Assembly (NCBI RefSeq): GCF_014191425.1
Contig: NZ_JACHWP010000001.1
Coordinates: 62,001-126,000 of the forward strand
Length of the DNA: 64,000 nt
Source: Helcobacillus massiliensis
Lineage (GTDB): Bacteria > Actinomycetota > Actinomycetes > Actinomycetales > Dermabacteraceae
Direction: 5' to 3'
Both the position numbers and the translations under genes were made by a program. The notes under the pieces are model-generated. The model was not told where the DNA came from. It saw nothing but the letters and a program-made list of their open reading frames with translations, and ran no database searches. Shown here piece after piece: positions 8,135 through 16,306 of this stretch. Each line of letters begins with the position of its first letter. The first letter of the stretch is position 1.

Positions 8135-10423
8135 TCATGCCGACGGGTCCTCGAACCCGTCGGGCAGGTTTCCGTGGTGCAGCACCGACAGCACCTGGGT
8201 GGGGCGCGTCATCGCCACGAACACGTCGTTCGCGCCGCGGGCGTGCGCCTCGCAGATGGTGGCGGGGTCGGTGAGGACCACGGCGTCGAACTCCAGGCCC
8301 TTGGAGTCGCGGGCGTTCATCACGGAGACGGGGGAGTCGATGCCGGCGGATCCGGCGCCGACCTCTCCCGGATCGAACTGCGCGCCGAGCGCTTCGACCA
8401 GGGGTGCAACAGCCGCGTCGGGTGCGACCACGGCGAGCCGGCCGTCGCCGATCAGGGCGCGCACACGTCGGACCTCGGCGGCGATCGCGTCCATCTGCTC
8501 AGCGGACGGGGCCCCCTCGCCCACGCTGCCCGCCTGACCGGGCAGGAGGGCGAGGTGCATGTCGTGCTCGCCCTCGCGGACGGACTGCACCTCGGTGGCG
8601 AGGAGGTCGTGGGCGCGCGCCACGCGGTTCGCCGCCGCCATGATGCGGGCGGGGGTGCGGTAGTTGACGGTGAGCTCTTCGATCTGGGCGCGGTCCTCCA
8701 CGAACGGCTCGAGCACGGCGGTCCAGGACGTGGTGCCGGCAGGGGAGGACGTCTGTGCGACGTCGCCCACCACCGTGAACGACTTCGTGGGGTTGCGGCG
8801 CATGAGCAGACGCCACATCATCGCCGACAGCTCCTGCGCCTCATCGACCACCACATGGCCGTACGTCCAGGTGCGGTCACCGGCGGCGCGCTCCGCCACG
8901 GTGCGGCGGGCATGCATGTGCGACACCTGCGCGGCGAGGTCCTGCGCGCTGATCATGCCGTCGGAGTCCATCATCTCCAGCACCTTCTCGGCATAGCCGA
9001 TCTGGTCCTGCTGCGCGGCCTTCTGCCGCTTCTCCTCCTGACGAGCCGCGGCGTCGTCCTCGCCGAGCAGTTCGGCGATCTCATCCAGCAGGGGCACATC
9101 GTCGATGGTCCACGCGGAGTCCTTGGACCGCACGAGGGCGGCGGCGTCCTTCATCGGCATGAGGCCGTGCGCAGCGCGGCGCACCCGCTGCTCGGAGGCG
9201 AAGAAGGAGCGGAGGAACGATTCGGGCGTGTACGGCAGCCAGGCGCGGTTGAGGGCGACCTTCACCCCGTCGTCGGTGCGCAGATCGTTGATGAGGTCCG
9301 GGTGGTCCTCCTCGGTGATGGTGCGGCCCTGTCGGCGGATCTCGTCGGCGTACCTGTCCACCAGGCGATCCAGCGCGGCGCGCACGAACGTGGTGCGGGC
9401 GCGGTTGTGCGGGCGGCCGGAGGAGCGGGCTTCGGAGCGGGCGGCTTTGATGTCCGCCGGTGTGATCGTCAGGGGAACGCCGTCGATCCGCAGGTGGATG
9501 TCGGCGGCGGGCACGAGCTGGCGGTGGCGCAGGGCGCGCTTCAGCAGGTTCGCCATCACCGGGCGGCCCTTGATCTCTGCGATGCGCGCCTGGTCCGTCT
9601 CGGTGGCGGTGACGCCGGGGAACAGTTCGCCCGGGGTCGCCATGACGGCGCCGGATTCGCCGAGGCTCGGCAGCACGCGTTCGATGTAGGTGAGGAAGCC
9701 GCGGGTGGGGGCCACGATCAGCACGCCCGCCTGCTCCAGCCGGGCGCGGTGCGTGTACAGCTGGTAGGCGGCGCGGTGCAGCGCGACCGCGGTCTTGCCG
9801 GTGCCGGGGCCGCCCTGCACCACGAGCACGCCGCGGTTCTCGGAGCGGATGATGCGGTCCTGTTCGCCCTGGATAGTGGCGACGATGTCCCCCATGCGGC
9901 CAGTTCGGCTCGCACTGACAGCGGCGAGGAGCGCGCCTTCGCCCTGCAGGTCGGAGGAGACGTCGGAGGCCTCGTGCAGCAGGTCGCGGTCCAGGACGTC
10001 GTCGTCCACACCGGTGACGGTGCGGCCGTTGGTGATGAGGTGGCGGCGCAGACGCACCCCCTGAGGGCTGTGCGCGGTCGCCTGGTAGAACGCGGCGGCT
10101 GCAGGGGCGCGCCAGTCCATCAGCAGCTGGTCGCGGTTCGCGGTGAACAGGCCGATGCGGCCGATGTAGCGGCGGGCGCCGTCGACCATGTCGAGTCGGC
10201 CGAACACGGCGGAGTGGCTGACGGTGCGCAGCAGGGAGATGCGGTCCTCGTAGAACGCAGTGAAGGCGTCGCGTTCGCTGCGGTTCTGGTGGGTGGAGGC
10301 GCTCTGCGAGCCGGCCGTCCTCTCCATCTGGTCCGTCAGATGCTCGATCAGCTCATCGATCCGGCGGTACATGGTGTCCACCGCTGCCTGTTCGAGTTCG
10401 AGCTGCGTGCTGGTTCGTCCCAC
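8135..10423 (-). CDS. HelD-like UvrD/Rep superfamily helicase
   Basis: Superfamily 1 ATPase resembling actinobacterial HelD, which binds RNA polymerase and frees stalled or hibernating complexes. The Walker A motif GGPGTGKT is near residues 204-212, Walker B VVVDEAQE near 523, a GDVAQT motif follows, and NARDSKGLEFD and VAMTRP are the C-terminal helicase motifs. The N-terminal 130 residues begin with an antiparallel helical segment, as in HelD proteins that reach into the polymerase secondary channel. The GTG start at 10423 is chosen because GAAAGG lies six bases upstream. Reading further upstream adds 35 arginine-rich residues without support. The stop overlaps an 8-bp GC hairpin at 8144-8167. 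Confidence 0.9.
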   Translation of the reverse strand: MGRTSTQLELEQAAVDTMYRRIDELIEHLTDQMERTAGSQSASTHQNRSERDAFTAFYEDRISLLRTVSHSAVFGRLDMVDGARRYIGRIGLFTANRDQLLMDWRAPAAAAFYQATAHSPQGVRLRRHLITNGRTVTGVDDDVLDRDLLHEASDVSSDLQGEGALLAAVSASRTGRMGDIVATIQGEQDRIIRSENRGVLVVQGGPGTGKTAVALHRAAYQLYTHRARLEQAGVLIVAPTRGFLTYIERVLPSLGESGAVMATPGELFPGVTATETDQARIAEIKGRPVMANLLKRALRHRQLVPAADIHLRIDGVPLTITPADIKAARSEARSSGRPHNRARTTFVRAALDRLVDRYADEIRRQGRTITEEDHPDLINDLRTDDGVKVALNRAWLPYTPESFLRSFFASEQRVRRAAHGLMPMKDAAALVRSKDSAWTIDDVPLLDEIAELLGEDDAAARQEEKRQKAAQQDQIGYAEKVLEMMDSDGMISAQDLAAQVSHMHARRTVAERAAGDRTWTYGHVVVDEAQELSAMMWRLLMRRNPTKSFTVVGDVAQTSSPAGTTSWTAVLEPFVEDRAQIEELTVNYRTPARIMAAANRVARAHDLLATEVQSVREGEHDMHLALLPGQAGSVGEGAPSAEQMDAIAAEVRRVRALIGDGRLAVVAPDAAVAPLVEALGAQFDPGEVGAGSAGIDSPVSVMNARDSKGLEFDAVVLTDPATICEAHARGANDVFVAMTRPTQVLSVLHHGNLPDGFEDPSA

Positions 10424-10552
10424 GACGTGCCTTTCAGCGTTGCCGGCTCTTCGACCGGTTGACCACAGTGCTGCGCCGACACGGCCGGTGCGCGGCCCCT
10501 CGGCGCGCCGGCGGCGTCTCAGCTCCAAGCCTCAATGCCGCGCAGGCGACAT

Positions 10553-10563
10553 ACCATTATGGT
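10553..10563. promoter_or_regulatory. Palindrome in the divergent helD/PAC2 promoter region
   Basis: ACCATTATGGT is an 11-bp palindrome and the only AT-rich stretch in the 254-base gap. It supplies -10-like hexamers on both strands (TACCAT on plus, CATAAT on minus). It may be a shared promoter or operator. Nothing else was recognised in this gap apart from the AGGAGAG site before the PAC2 gene. Confidence 0.35.
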
Positions 10564-10677
10564 CGATGCGCAGCGGGCCGCGCTCAGGACCGACTCAGGC
10601 GGCGGCACCCGTCGGCCGCCCCGCTGCCGGTCCCGCCAGGGGCCCGACGAGAACTGCAGAGCACACGAGGAGAGACG

Positions 10678-11745
10678 ATGCGCGACCCCCGCGAGCTGTA
10701 CCAGCTGGAGGACCACGAGGTCATCGCCGCCGTCCCCTCCGGGCCCCTCCCGCTGGTGGTGTGCATCCCCGGCATGATCGATGCCGGCCAGACCTGCCGG
10801 ACCGCCGCCACCTACTTCCAGGAGAACCTCCGCAGCATCCGCATCGCCCGGTTCGACTCCGATGAGCTGCTGGACTACCGCTCCTCCCGGCCCTGCGTCG
10901 TGTACGACGGCCGCCGCTACCGCACCGTGGAGATGCCGGAGATCGCCCTGCACCTCGTCTACGACGACGCCTCCCGCCCCTTCCTTCTCCTTGAGGGCCC
11001 CGAGCCGGACCTGCGCTGGAACCTGCTGGCGGGCGCGGTGGTCGCGCTCGCGGACACGTTCGGCATCGACCAGGTGGTGACGCTGCGCGCGATCCCGTCG
11101 GAGACCCCGCACACCCGCACCATCACCATGCTCACCCACGCCAACCAGCTGGCGCTGGGGGAGGAGCCCCCAGCCGACGGATCCGCCGACACCACCGGTG
11201 CAGACACCGATGGGCCGGGCGAGCAGTGCGACACCAGTGAGCATCCCGCCAGCGGCGACAGCGCGGACGCACAGGAGGGCATCGCCGCCACCGGGGCGGG
11301 CCCCGAGCAGGTGTTCGAGATGCCCGGCAGCTTCATCCCCGTGCTGGAGAAGGAGCTGCAGCGCGGCGGCATCCGCTGCCAGGGCTTCGTTGCGCAGATC
11401 CCTCACTATCTGACCCGTTCGCCCTACCCGGCGGGCACGCTCGCGCTGCTGCGCCGCGTCAGTGAGACGGCTGCCCTGGAGATCCCGCTGATGGAGCTGG
11501 GGGACATCGTCGAGGCGAGCCAGCGGATGCTGGAGGACGAGGTGGAGGACTCACCGGAGCTGCAGGCGATGGTGAAGACCCTCGAGGACGGCTACGATCA
11601 GATGGCTCGGGACAACGACGGCACCGGCTACGTGCCGGACATGCCGACCGCGGATGAGCTCGGTGACCGCTTCGAACGGTTCCTCGCCGAGAACACCGAC
11701 GACGACGGCACCAGCGGTCCGCCGAGCGGCCCCATCAGCAGCTGA
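10678..11745 (+). CDS. PAC2-family protein
   Basis: Member of the PAC2 (proteasome assembly chaperone 2) superfamily, common in actinobacteria, with no settled biochemical role. The core pattern [17 protein letters not shown] at the N-terminus and the [29 protein letters not shown] stretch near residue 215 are family hallmarks. Between them a roughly 50-residue acidic Gly/Ala/Asp/Thr-rich insert (about 161-210) interrupts the domain and is likely disordered. AGGAGAG precedes the ATG. The cold-shock gene starts 14 bases after the stop, so the two are probably cotranscribed. Confidence 0.88.
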   Translation: MRDPRELYQLEDHEVIAAVPSGPLPLVVCIPGMIDAGQTCRTAATYFQENLRSIRIARFDSDELLDYRSSRPCVVYDGRRYRTVEMPEIALHLVYDDASRPFLLLEGPEPDLRWNLLAGAVVALADTFGIDQVVTLRAIPSETPHTRTITMLTHANQLALGEEPPADGSADTTGADTDGPGEQCDTSEHPASGDSADAQEGIAATGAGPEQVFEMPGSFIPVLEKELQRGGIRCQGFVAQIPHYLTRSPYPAGTLALLRRVSETAALEIPLMELGDIVEASQRMLEDEVEDSPELQAMVKTLEDGYDQMARDNDGTGYVPDMPTADELGDRFERFLAENTDDDGTSGPPSGPISS

Positions 11746-11759
11746 CAGGGAGGAGTGCC

Positions 11760-11969
11760 GTGGCACTGGGCGAAGTGAAGTGGTTCAACGCCGAGAAGGG
11801 CTTCGGATTCATCGACCTCGACGGCGGCGGCGCGGACGTGTTCGTGCACCACTCCCAGATCGACATGGACGGCTTCCGCACCCTCGCCGAAGGCCAGCGC
11901 GTGGAGTTCGAGCTCATCCGAAGCGATAAGGGCCCGAGCGCTCAGCGGGTTCGTCCGCTGCCGAACTGA
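11760..11969 (+). CDS. Cold-shock protein (CspA family)
   Basis: A 69-residue single-domain nucleic-acid chaperone. The RNP1 motif KGFGFI (residues 13-18) and RNP2 motif VFVHHS (27-32) are intact, with the usual [10 protein letters not shown] opening. GTG 11760 follows AGGGAGGAG. Its last 56 bases are also the 3' end of the gene on the opposite strand, an unusual convergent overlap that would give antisense 3' ends. Confidence 0.96.
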   Translation: MALGEVKWFNAEKGFGFIDLDGGGADVFVHHSQIDMDGFRTLAEGQRVEFELIRSDKGPSAQRVRPLPN

Positions 11970-12810
11970 CGGCTTCGCGGCGCAGCACATGGCCGTGCCG
12001 GATCATCCGCTGCACCTCCGCGTTCGGCATCAGGCGGACGCTGACCGCATCGGAGCGGATCGCCCGCTCCACCTCCGGCGGCAGCTCATCATCACTGCCG
12101 ATCAGGATGCAGTTGGCGGTCCTCCTCTTCTTCAGCGCCGACGGCTCCGCGATCAGTGACACGTGCTCGAAGACGCGCGAGAGCGTGGCGAGCTCGTCGG
12201 AGATGACGGAGCTGGCCGGGCGCATCACGGAGTTCACGAAGTAGAACCCGCCGGGGCGCAGCACCCGTCGGACCGCGGACACCGCCGTGAGGTCCTGGAA
12301 CGCGCGGGGGATCGTGCCGCCGGCGAACACATCCCGGATGACGAGGTCGAACCGGTCCTCCCGCCAGCCGTCGAGTGCGACGAGGGCGTCGTCGGCGCGC
12401 AGGGATATCCGCGGGGAGCGCGGCAGGTCGAACCAGGTGCGCACCAGGTCCAGGAGGGCTCCGTCGATCTCCACCACGCTGTTGGTGGACTGCGGGTACG
12501 CATCGGCGAGCGCGCGGGGGAGCGCCGCCGCGCCGCCGCCGAGGTGGGCGATCGCGAGCCGTCCCTCCTCGGCGCTGCTCTGCGGGTGGAGGGCGCGGAT
12601 CGCGCTGAAGATCCAGCGCATGTACTCGAAGGACAGCACCTGCGCATCCGGGTGGATCATCGAGGACGGCATCCCGTTGAGGGTCACCAGCACGGACCCG
12701 TCGGTCTCCTGGTCGAGCCGCACCGTGCCGGTGTCGGTGGGGATCTCCCGCCCGAGGGGGAGGGATGGGGGGTTCGCGCGGGGGCGCTGGGAGCGCTTCG
12801 ACCTGGCCAT
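11914..12810 (-). CDS. Spermidine-synthase-like methyltransferase-fold protein
   Basis: A 298-residue protein with the Rossmann fold of polyamine synthases and methyltransferases: [15 protein letters not shown] (glycine loop), [16 protein letters not shown] (acidic residue after strand 2), DDALVAL and [14 protein letters not shown]. Actinobacterial proteins of this type are usually annotated spermidine synthase, but aminopropyl transfer has rarely been shown. ATG 12810 is chosen because a -10 box lies seven bases upstream and the preceding 17 codons overlap promoter DNA. The 3' end overlaps the cold-shock gene. It is divergent from the HEPN-dinB genes. Confidence 0.8.
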   Translation of the reverse strand: MARSKRSQRPRANPPSLPLGREIPTDTGTVRLDQETDGSVLVTLNGMPSSMIHPDAQVLSFEYMRWIFSAIRALHPQSSAEEGRLAIAHLGGGAAALPRALADAYPQSTNSVVEIDGALLDLVRTWFDLPRSPRISLRADDALVALDGWREDRFDLVIRDVFAGGTIPRAFQDLTAVSAVRRVLRPGGFYFVNSVMRPASSVISDELATLSRVFEHVSLIAEPSALKKRRTANCILIGSDDELPPEVERAIRSDAVSVRLMPNAEVQRMIRHGHVLRREAVSSAADEPAERSGPYRFG

Positions 12811-12817
12811 GCGGCCG

Positions 12818-12823
12818 ATTGTA
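12818..12823 (-). promoter_or_regulatory. -10 box for leaderless spermidine-synthase-like gene
   Basis: On the minus strand TACAAT lies seven bases before ATG 12810 with no ribosome binding site. The opposing HEPN-dinB promoter starts about 20 bases away. Confidence 0.5.
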
Positions 12824-12843
12824 GAGGGAGCCGACGAAACCCC

Positions 12844-12875
12844 CGACTTTAAATGTCGCACCCCCTCTCTACGGT
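12844..12875 (+). promoter_or_regulatory. RecA-NDp/PafBC-like promoter, copy 2
   Basis: CGACTTTAAATGTCGCAC plus CCC (12844-12864) repeats the sequence at 4571-4591. TGTCGCAC (12854-12861), exactly eight bases, then TACGGT (12870-12875) fits the RecA-NDp spacing TTGTCRGTG-N8-TAnnnT. The predicted start near 12882 leaves a 23-base leader with AGGGGGAGAG before ATG 12905. Confidence 0.62.
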
Positions 12876-12904
12876 GGGCTCACCGAGTCACCAGGGGGAG
12901 AGAC

Positions 12905-13315
12905 ATGACCATCACTGTTCAGTCAGCGAACACGTGGTTCGATGCCTGCGACCGCATCGAGCAGCAGCTGGACCGCGCCGAACAGCTCATCGGCGAGGAC
13001 CGCGCCCAGGCGTTCGAGACCTGCCATCGGGCGGCGCTGGCCACCGCCGGCATCATGCGGGACCGCGCGAACCAGGAGAGGCGCCGGCCGCTGCCGCTGA
13101 ACGCCTGGACAGCTCTGTCGCGTCTCGGCACTGTGCACCGGGTGCGGGCCGCGGAGGTGGAGCCGTTCGTGCAGCTGCGGGCCCGCAGCGGTCCACTGCT
13201 GGAGAGTAGGGTGGACATCGCCGAATCGACGGTCCGCGAGCACATCGCCCAGTCCCGCCGCTACCTGCGGGTCGTGCAGGGTGAGCTCACGGACGAACTG
13301 GCCGCCGCCTGCTGA
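12905..13315 (+). CDS. SAV_6107-type HEPN-domain protein
   Basis: A 136-residue all-helical protein matching the actinobacterial SAV_6107 family of HEPN domains (opening AxxWFDACDRIEQQLDRAEQL, with a central HRAAL.TAG stretch). Function is unknown. HEPN folds occur both in RNases and in nucleotide-transfer partners, and the RxxxxH nuclease motif is not obvious here. It lies 39 bases before DNA polymerase IV on the same strand under a damage-type promoter, so a DNA-damage role is inferred. ATG 12905 is preceded by AGGGGGAGAG. Confidence 0.82.
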   Translation: MTITVQSANTWFDACDRIEQQLDRAEQLIGEDRAQAFETCHRAALATAGIMRDRANQERRRPLPLNAWTALSRLGTVHRVRAAEVEPFVQLRARSGPLLESRVDIAESTVREHIAQSRRYLRVVQGELTDELAAAC

Positions 13316-13354
13316 GGCGCGTGGCCTGCGAAGCAGAAGAGAGGTGTCCGCCCG

Positions 13355-14581
13355 GTGCAGTGGGACCCATCGGAACGCGCTGTTCTGCACCTGGACATGG
13401 ACGCCTTCTTCGCCTCCGTAGAGATGCGGGACGATCCGGAGCTGCGCGGGCGCGCCATCGCCGTCGGCGGCGGAGGCCGGCGCGGAGTCATCGCCACTGC
13501 CAACTATGAGGCCCGCCGGTTCGGTGTGCACTCCGCTCAGCCCACCGCTCAGGCCCTGCAGCGATGCCCTCACCTGCTGGTGCTGCCGCCGCGCGGGGAC
13601 GTGTACCGGGAGGTCTCCCGGCAGGTCATGGCGATCCTTGAGGACTTCTCGCCCTCCATCGAGGTGGTCAGCGTGGACGAGGCGTACATCGATGTCACCG
13701 GCTCCCAGCGCCTCCTCGGCACCCCGGAGGAGATCGCGGTGGAGATCCGCCGACGAGTGCAGGAGCGAGTCGGCCTGCCCTGCAGCGTGGGCGGCGGGAT
13801 CTCGAAGTCGGTGGCGAAGATCTGCTCGGCGAAGGCGAAGCCCGCCGGGATCCTCGTCGTCGAACCAGCCCGCACTCGGGAGTTCCTCGCACCCCTGCCG
13901 ATCAGCGTGATCCATGGGGTGGGCCCCGTGGCGGCGAAGAAGCTGACGGACATGGGGGTGACCACAGTGGGGGAGCTGGCGGAGCTGCCGCCGCAGACCG
14001 CGCGCCGACTGCTCGGCTCGGGTGCGCCCGCCCTGCAGGAGCTCGCCCGCGGCATCGACCGCCGCACTCTGGGGGAGCAGGCGAAGGACCACAGCATCGG
14101 GATGGAGCGCACCTTCGAGAACGACATCGGTGATCCGGACCTGCTGCGGTCCCTCACTGTGCAGATGGCGGACACGGTCGCGCACCGCGTCCGCACCCGC
14201 GGATTTGCTGCGGCGTCCCTCTCGGTGAAGATGCGCGCACCGGACGGCCGCACCATCACCCGGACCAGCTCCTTCCGCTCGCCGACGGCCTCCAGTGAGG
14301 AGATCCGCGAGCGGGCGCTGATCGCGCTGGAGCGCGCCCGGGAGCAGATCCGATGGGTTCGCCTGCTCGGGGTCCGCGCCGAGCACCTGGTCCCCGCCGG
14401 CGGGATCGCCATCCAGGACTCGCTCGACGGCGCCAGCGCTTCATGGGGGAAGGTCGACGCCGCGATGGATGCGGCACGGGCGAAGTTCGGCCGGGCAGCG
14501 CTCTCGCGCGGTTCCGCCCTGCGAGCCGACACCGACAGCACCTCTGTGCAGCGAACCCAGCGGACCGACCCAGACCACTGA
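13355..14581 (+). CDS. dinB: DNA polymerase IV (Y family)
   Basis: Translesion polymerase. Catalytic residues are visible in LDMDAFFASVE (D14, D16 region) and SVDEAYIDVT (SxDE near residue 108). The helix-hairpin-helix GVGPVAAKKL and a little-finger domain follow. Length 408 is normal. A canonical beta-clamp peptide is not obvious in the C-terminal tail, which is polar and low-complexity. GTG 13355 has a GAGAGG site 11 bases upstream. The gene is probably cotranscribed with the HEPN gene from the promoter at 12844. Confidence 0.94.
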   Translation: MQWDPSERAVLHLDMDAFFASVEMRDDPELRGRAIAVGGGGRRGVIATANYEARRFGVHSAQPTAQALQRCPHLLVLPPRGDVYREVSRQVMAILEDFSPSIEVVSVDEAYIDVTGSQRLLGTPEEIAVEIRRRVQERVGLPCSVGGGISKSVAKICSAKAKPAGILVVEPARTREFLAPLPISVIHGVGPVAAKKLTDMGVTTVGELAELPPQTARRLLGSGAPALQELARGIDRRTLGEQAKDHSIGMERTFENDIGDPDLLRSLTVQMADTVAHRVRTRGFAAASLSVKMRAPDGRTITRTSSFRSPTASSEEIRERALIALERAREQIRWVRLLGVRAEHLVPAGGIAIQDSLDGASASWGKVDAAMDAARAKFGRAALSRGSALRADTDSTSVQRTQRTDPDH

Positions 14582-14808
14582 CCTGGGACATCACCGCCCA
14601 GCAGGCTCCAGCGCGCGCCCCGGGCGCCACCGTCGGTGCTCGCGGCGGGCCCTCCGAGCGGCGGGAGCGGGCACTCCAACCCTGGGAGAGCGGTTCCGGA
14701 TCCTCAGGTTCCATGCCTATCCTTGGGGTCAGCAATCGGGCCGGACGCCCTGCAGGACACGCCGATCATGGGATCGGCACCGGGGCCGGACAGTCGAAGG
14801 AGGATCCG

Positions 14809-15243
14809 ATGGCGCTGTCAGAGAACGAGCAGAAGATGCTCGACGAGCTGGAGAAGCAGCTGTTCGCCGACGATCCCAAGCTCGCACGCACCTTCTCATC
14901 GTCCTCCGCGTCGTCCGGCGACTCCGAGGCTGCGCAGAAGACCACCCTCAACCCGCGTCGCATAGTGCTCGGCTGCGTCGGGGTGCTCGCCGGCCTCGCC
15001 CTTCTCGTCTTCGCCGTGTCCCTGCCCGCCGTCTGGCTCGGGGTCCTCGCGTTCCTGCTCATGCTCGGCAGCGCCGTATTCGCCATCACCGGCGACCGCG
15101 CCCGCCCCGCCACCGCGACCGTCACCGATGCGGACCGCCGCAAGGGCCGAGACGCCCACCCCGCCGGCAAGGGCGGCAGCCCCCAGGGCCTCATGAAGAA
15201 GTTCGAAGACCGCTGGGACAAGCGGCAGAGCGGCGACAGGTGA
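14809..15243 (+). CDS. DUF3040 membrane protein
   Basis: A 144-residue actinobacterial DUF3040 protein: the conserved N-terminal MALSENEQKMLDELEKQL motif, then two membrane segments (about 51-71 and 74-92) separated by a short turn and a basic C-terminal tail. The function is not known. Members are often encoded beside dinB or upstream of the mra cluster, as here. GAAGGAGG precedes the ATG. Confidence 0.9.
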   Translation: MALSENEQKMLDELEKQLFADDPKLARTFSSSSASSGDSEAAQKTTLNPRRIVLGCVGVLAGLALLVFAVSLPAVWLGVLAFLLMLGSAVFAITGDRARPATATVTDADRRKGRDAHPAGKGGSPQGLMKKFEDRWDKRQSGDR

Positions 15244-15292
15244 TCCGCCAGCGCACACCACCACTCATCCACTGATCGACCCGATCGATCCG

Positions 15293-15323
15293 ACGGGGTC
15301 CGCTTGAGGCGGGCCCCGTTTCT
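15293..15323 (+). terminator. Intrinsic terminator of the DUF3040 gene
   Basis: An 11-bp stem with one G-U pair, ACGGGGTCCGC (15293-15303) with GCGGGCCCCGT (15309-15319), a 5-base loop and TTTCT after it. It separates the upstream genes from the mra control region. Confidence 0.8.
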
Positions 15324-15335
15324 CATGCCCGGACC

Positions 15336-15578
15336 CTCCACCGTGCTCCACTCCTGAACCGAACCTGGGCATCTGTTCCCTCCACCTCCCTCCACTCGCA
15401 CCCCCACGCGCCCTCCACCGCGCCCCACCCGCATCCCCCACAGATGGCTGAAATGGCATCTGACCTGCGCTTTTGCATGAGCGTGGGGAGTGGTGGAGGG
15501 GTGGGGGAGAGGTGGAGGAAACCTGCTGCGGCAGGCCCGCTCGGCACTGTGCGCGCAATCTCCTCCACCGCCCTCCAC
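15336..15578. repeat. Array of CTCCAC/GTGGRG hexamers upstream of mraZ
   Basis: This gene-free stretch holds many short repeats in pairs about one helical turn apart. CTCCAC starts at 15336 and 15346, then 15380, 15390 and 15413 interleaved with CCCCAC at 15402, 15423 and 15436. The complement form GTGGGG/GTGGAG starts at 15483, 15493, 15501 and 15512. CTCCAC starts again at 15563 and 15573. MraZ is known to bind runs of GTGG- or TGGG-containing repeats spaced by about 10 bp upstream of its own operon, so this is best read as an extended MraZ operator region. No credible gene lies here on either strand. Confidence 0.6.
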
Positions 15579-15631
15579 CGCTCTGACCTGGTTAAACGTT
15601 AGTGTGCGGAGACCCTCCCCGAACTTGGGGG

Positions 15632-15663
15632 TTGAGGGTGGTGGGAAGTGGGGTAAAGTGGGG
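15632..15663 (+). promoter_or_regulatory. mraZ (dcw cluster) promoter with three MraZ-type repeats
   Basis: TTGAGG (15632-15637), a 16-base spacer and TAAAGT (15654-15659) form the likely mra promoter, with start near 15666. TGGTG, TGGGG and TGGGG begin at 15639, 15649 and 15659, exactly 10 bp apart, through the spacer and -10 hexamer. This matches autoregulation by MraZ binding to TGGGN-type repeats. Confidence 0.65.
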
Positions 15664-15710
15664 GGACGAGGAAGACGAGCCCGCGTCAGGAGCGCTGGGA
15701 GGGGGTGCCC

Positions 15711-16142
15711 ATGTTTCTCGGCACCTTCACGCCCAAGCTCGATGACAAAGGCCGACTGATCTTCCCTGCGAAGTTCCGTGACCAGCTCGCAGCCGGTCTC
15801 GTGATGACTCGCGGACAGGAGCACTGCGTGACGGTGTACCCCATGCGCGAGTTCGAGAAGGTTCACGAGCAGCTGCGGCAGGCCCCGGTGACGAGCAAGG
15901 ACGCACGCGATTACCTGCGTGTCCTCCTCTCGGGCGCCGAGGACGTGGTTCCGGACAAGCAGGGCCGGGTCACCATTCCCTCTCACCTGCGGACGTACGC
16001 GGGTCTGGATCGCGACTGCGCCGTCATCGGCACCGGCAGTCGCATCGAGATCTGGGATACGGCCGCGTGGGAGGCGTATCTGGAGCAGACCGAGGAGGCC
16101 TTCGCGCAGACCGCGACGGAGATCGTCCCCGGGCTGTTCTGA
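15711..16142 (+). CDS. mraZ: Transcriptional regulator MraZ
   Basis: Two tandem SpoVT/AbrB-like domains (about residues 5-52 and 77-122) form the ring-shaped DNA-binding protein that represses the dcw cluster. The signature [14 protein letters not shown] opens the first domain and [13 protein letters not shown] the second. ATG 15711 gives the usual MFLGTF start and 143 residues, with a GGGAGGGG site about seven bases upstream. The GTG two codons earlier is too close to that site. It is the first gene of the dcw operon and very probably binds the repeat array upstream. Confidence 0.96.
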   Translation: MFLGTFTPKLDDKGRLIFPAKFRDQLAAGLVMTRGQEHCVTVYPMREFEKVHEQLRQAPVTSKDARDYLRVLLSGAEDVVPDKQGRVTIPSHLRTYAGLDRDCAVIGTGSRIEIWDTAAWEAYLEQTEEAFAQTATEIVPGLF

Positions 16143-16159
16143 CGACGCGACGTACCGCG

Positions 16160-16225
16160 AGACATCTCTTCGCTCGCGCCCCGACGCTTCTTCCCCGGCG
16201 CCGGGTAGTGAGCGGAGGGATGTCT
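16160..16225 (+). ncRNA. Structured leader between mraZ and rsmH (mraW-motif-like)
   Basis: Bases 16160-16175 (AGACATCTCTTCGCTC) pair with 16210-16225 (GAGCGGAGGGATGTCT) over 16 bp with G-U pairs. An inner GCGCC/GGCGC stem and an asymmetric bulge CGGGTAGT complete the hairpin. It ends about 80 bases before the rsmH start. A conserved mraW RNA motif upstream of this gene has been reported in actinobacteria. I judge this to be that motif or a relative from position and shape, not by a covariance search. Confidence 0.6.
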
Positions 16226-16306
16226 GACGGTATGACGCACGCACAGATCTCAGGGGCCCCCACCCGCCCAGGGGCTGCCACGTCAGCAAGGAAGGGGTGA
16301 GAGCAG

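Noticed and set aside
8144-8167. Terminator for the HelD-like gene at CCGACGGG/CCCGTCGG
   Set aside because: The stem lies inside the final codons rather than after the stop and has no T-run, so I did not call it a terminator.
10424-10528. Upstream extension of the HelD-like protein by 35 Arg-rich residues
   Set aside because: GTG 10423 has GAAAGG six bases upstream, and the extra residues look like translated promoter DNA.
4571-12864. Reading the shared 21-bp block as an insertion-sequence or attachment-site trace
   Set aside because: No transposase, target duplication or further repeat flanks either copy, and both sit at promoter distance from damage-response genes.
15244-15710. Possible small genes in the mraZ upstream region
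   Set aside because: Frames there are Ser/Pro- or Gly/Arg-only translations of CTCCAC/GTGGAG repeats and lack start signals. The region is better explained as regulatory.
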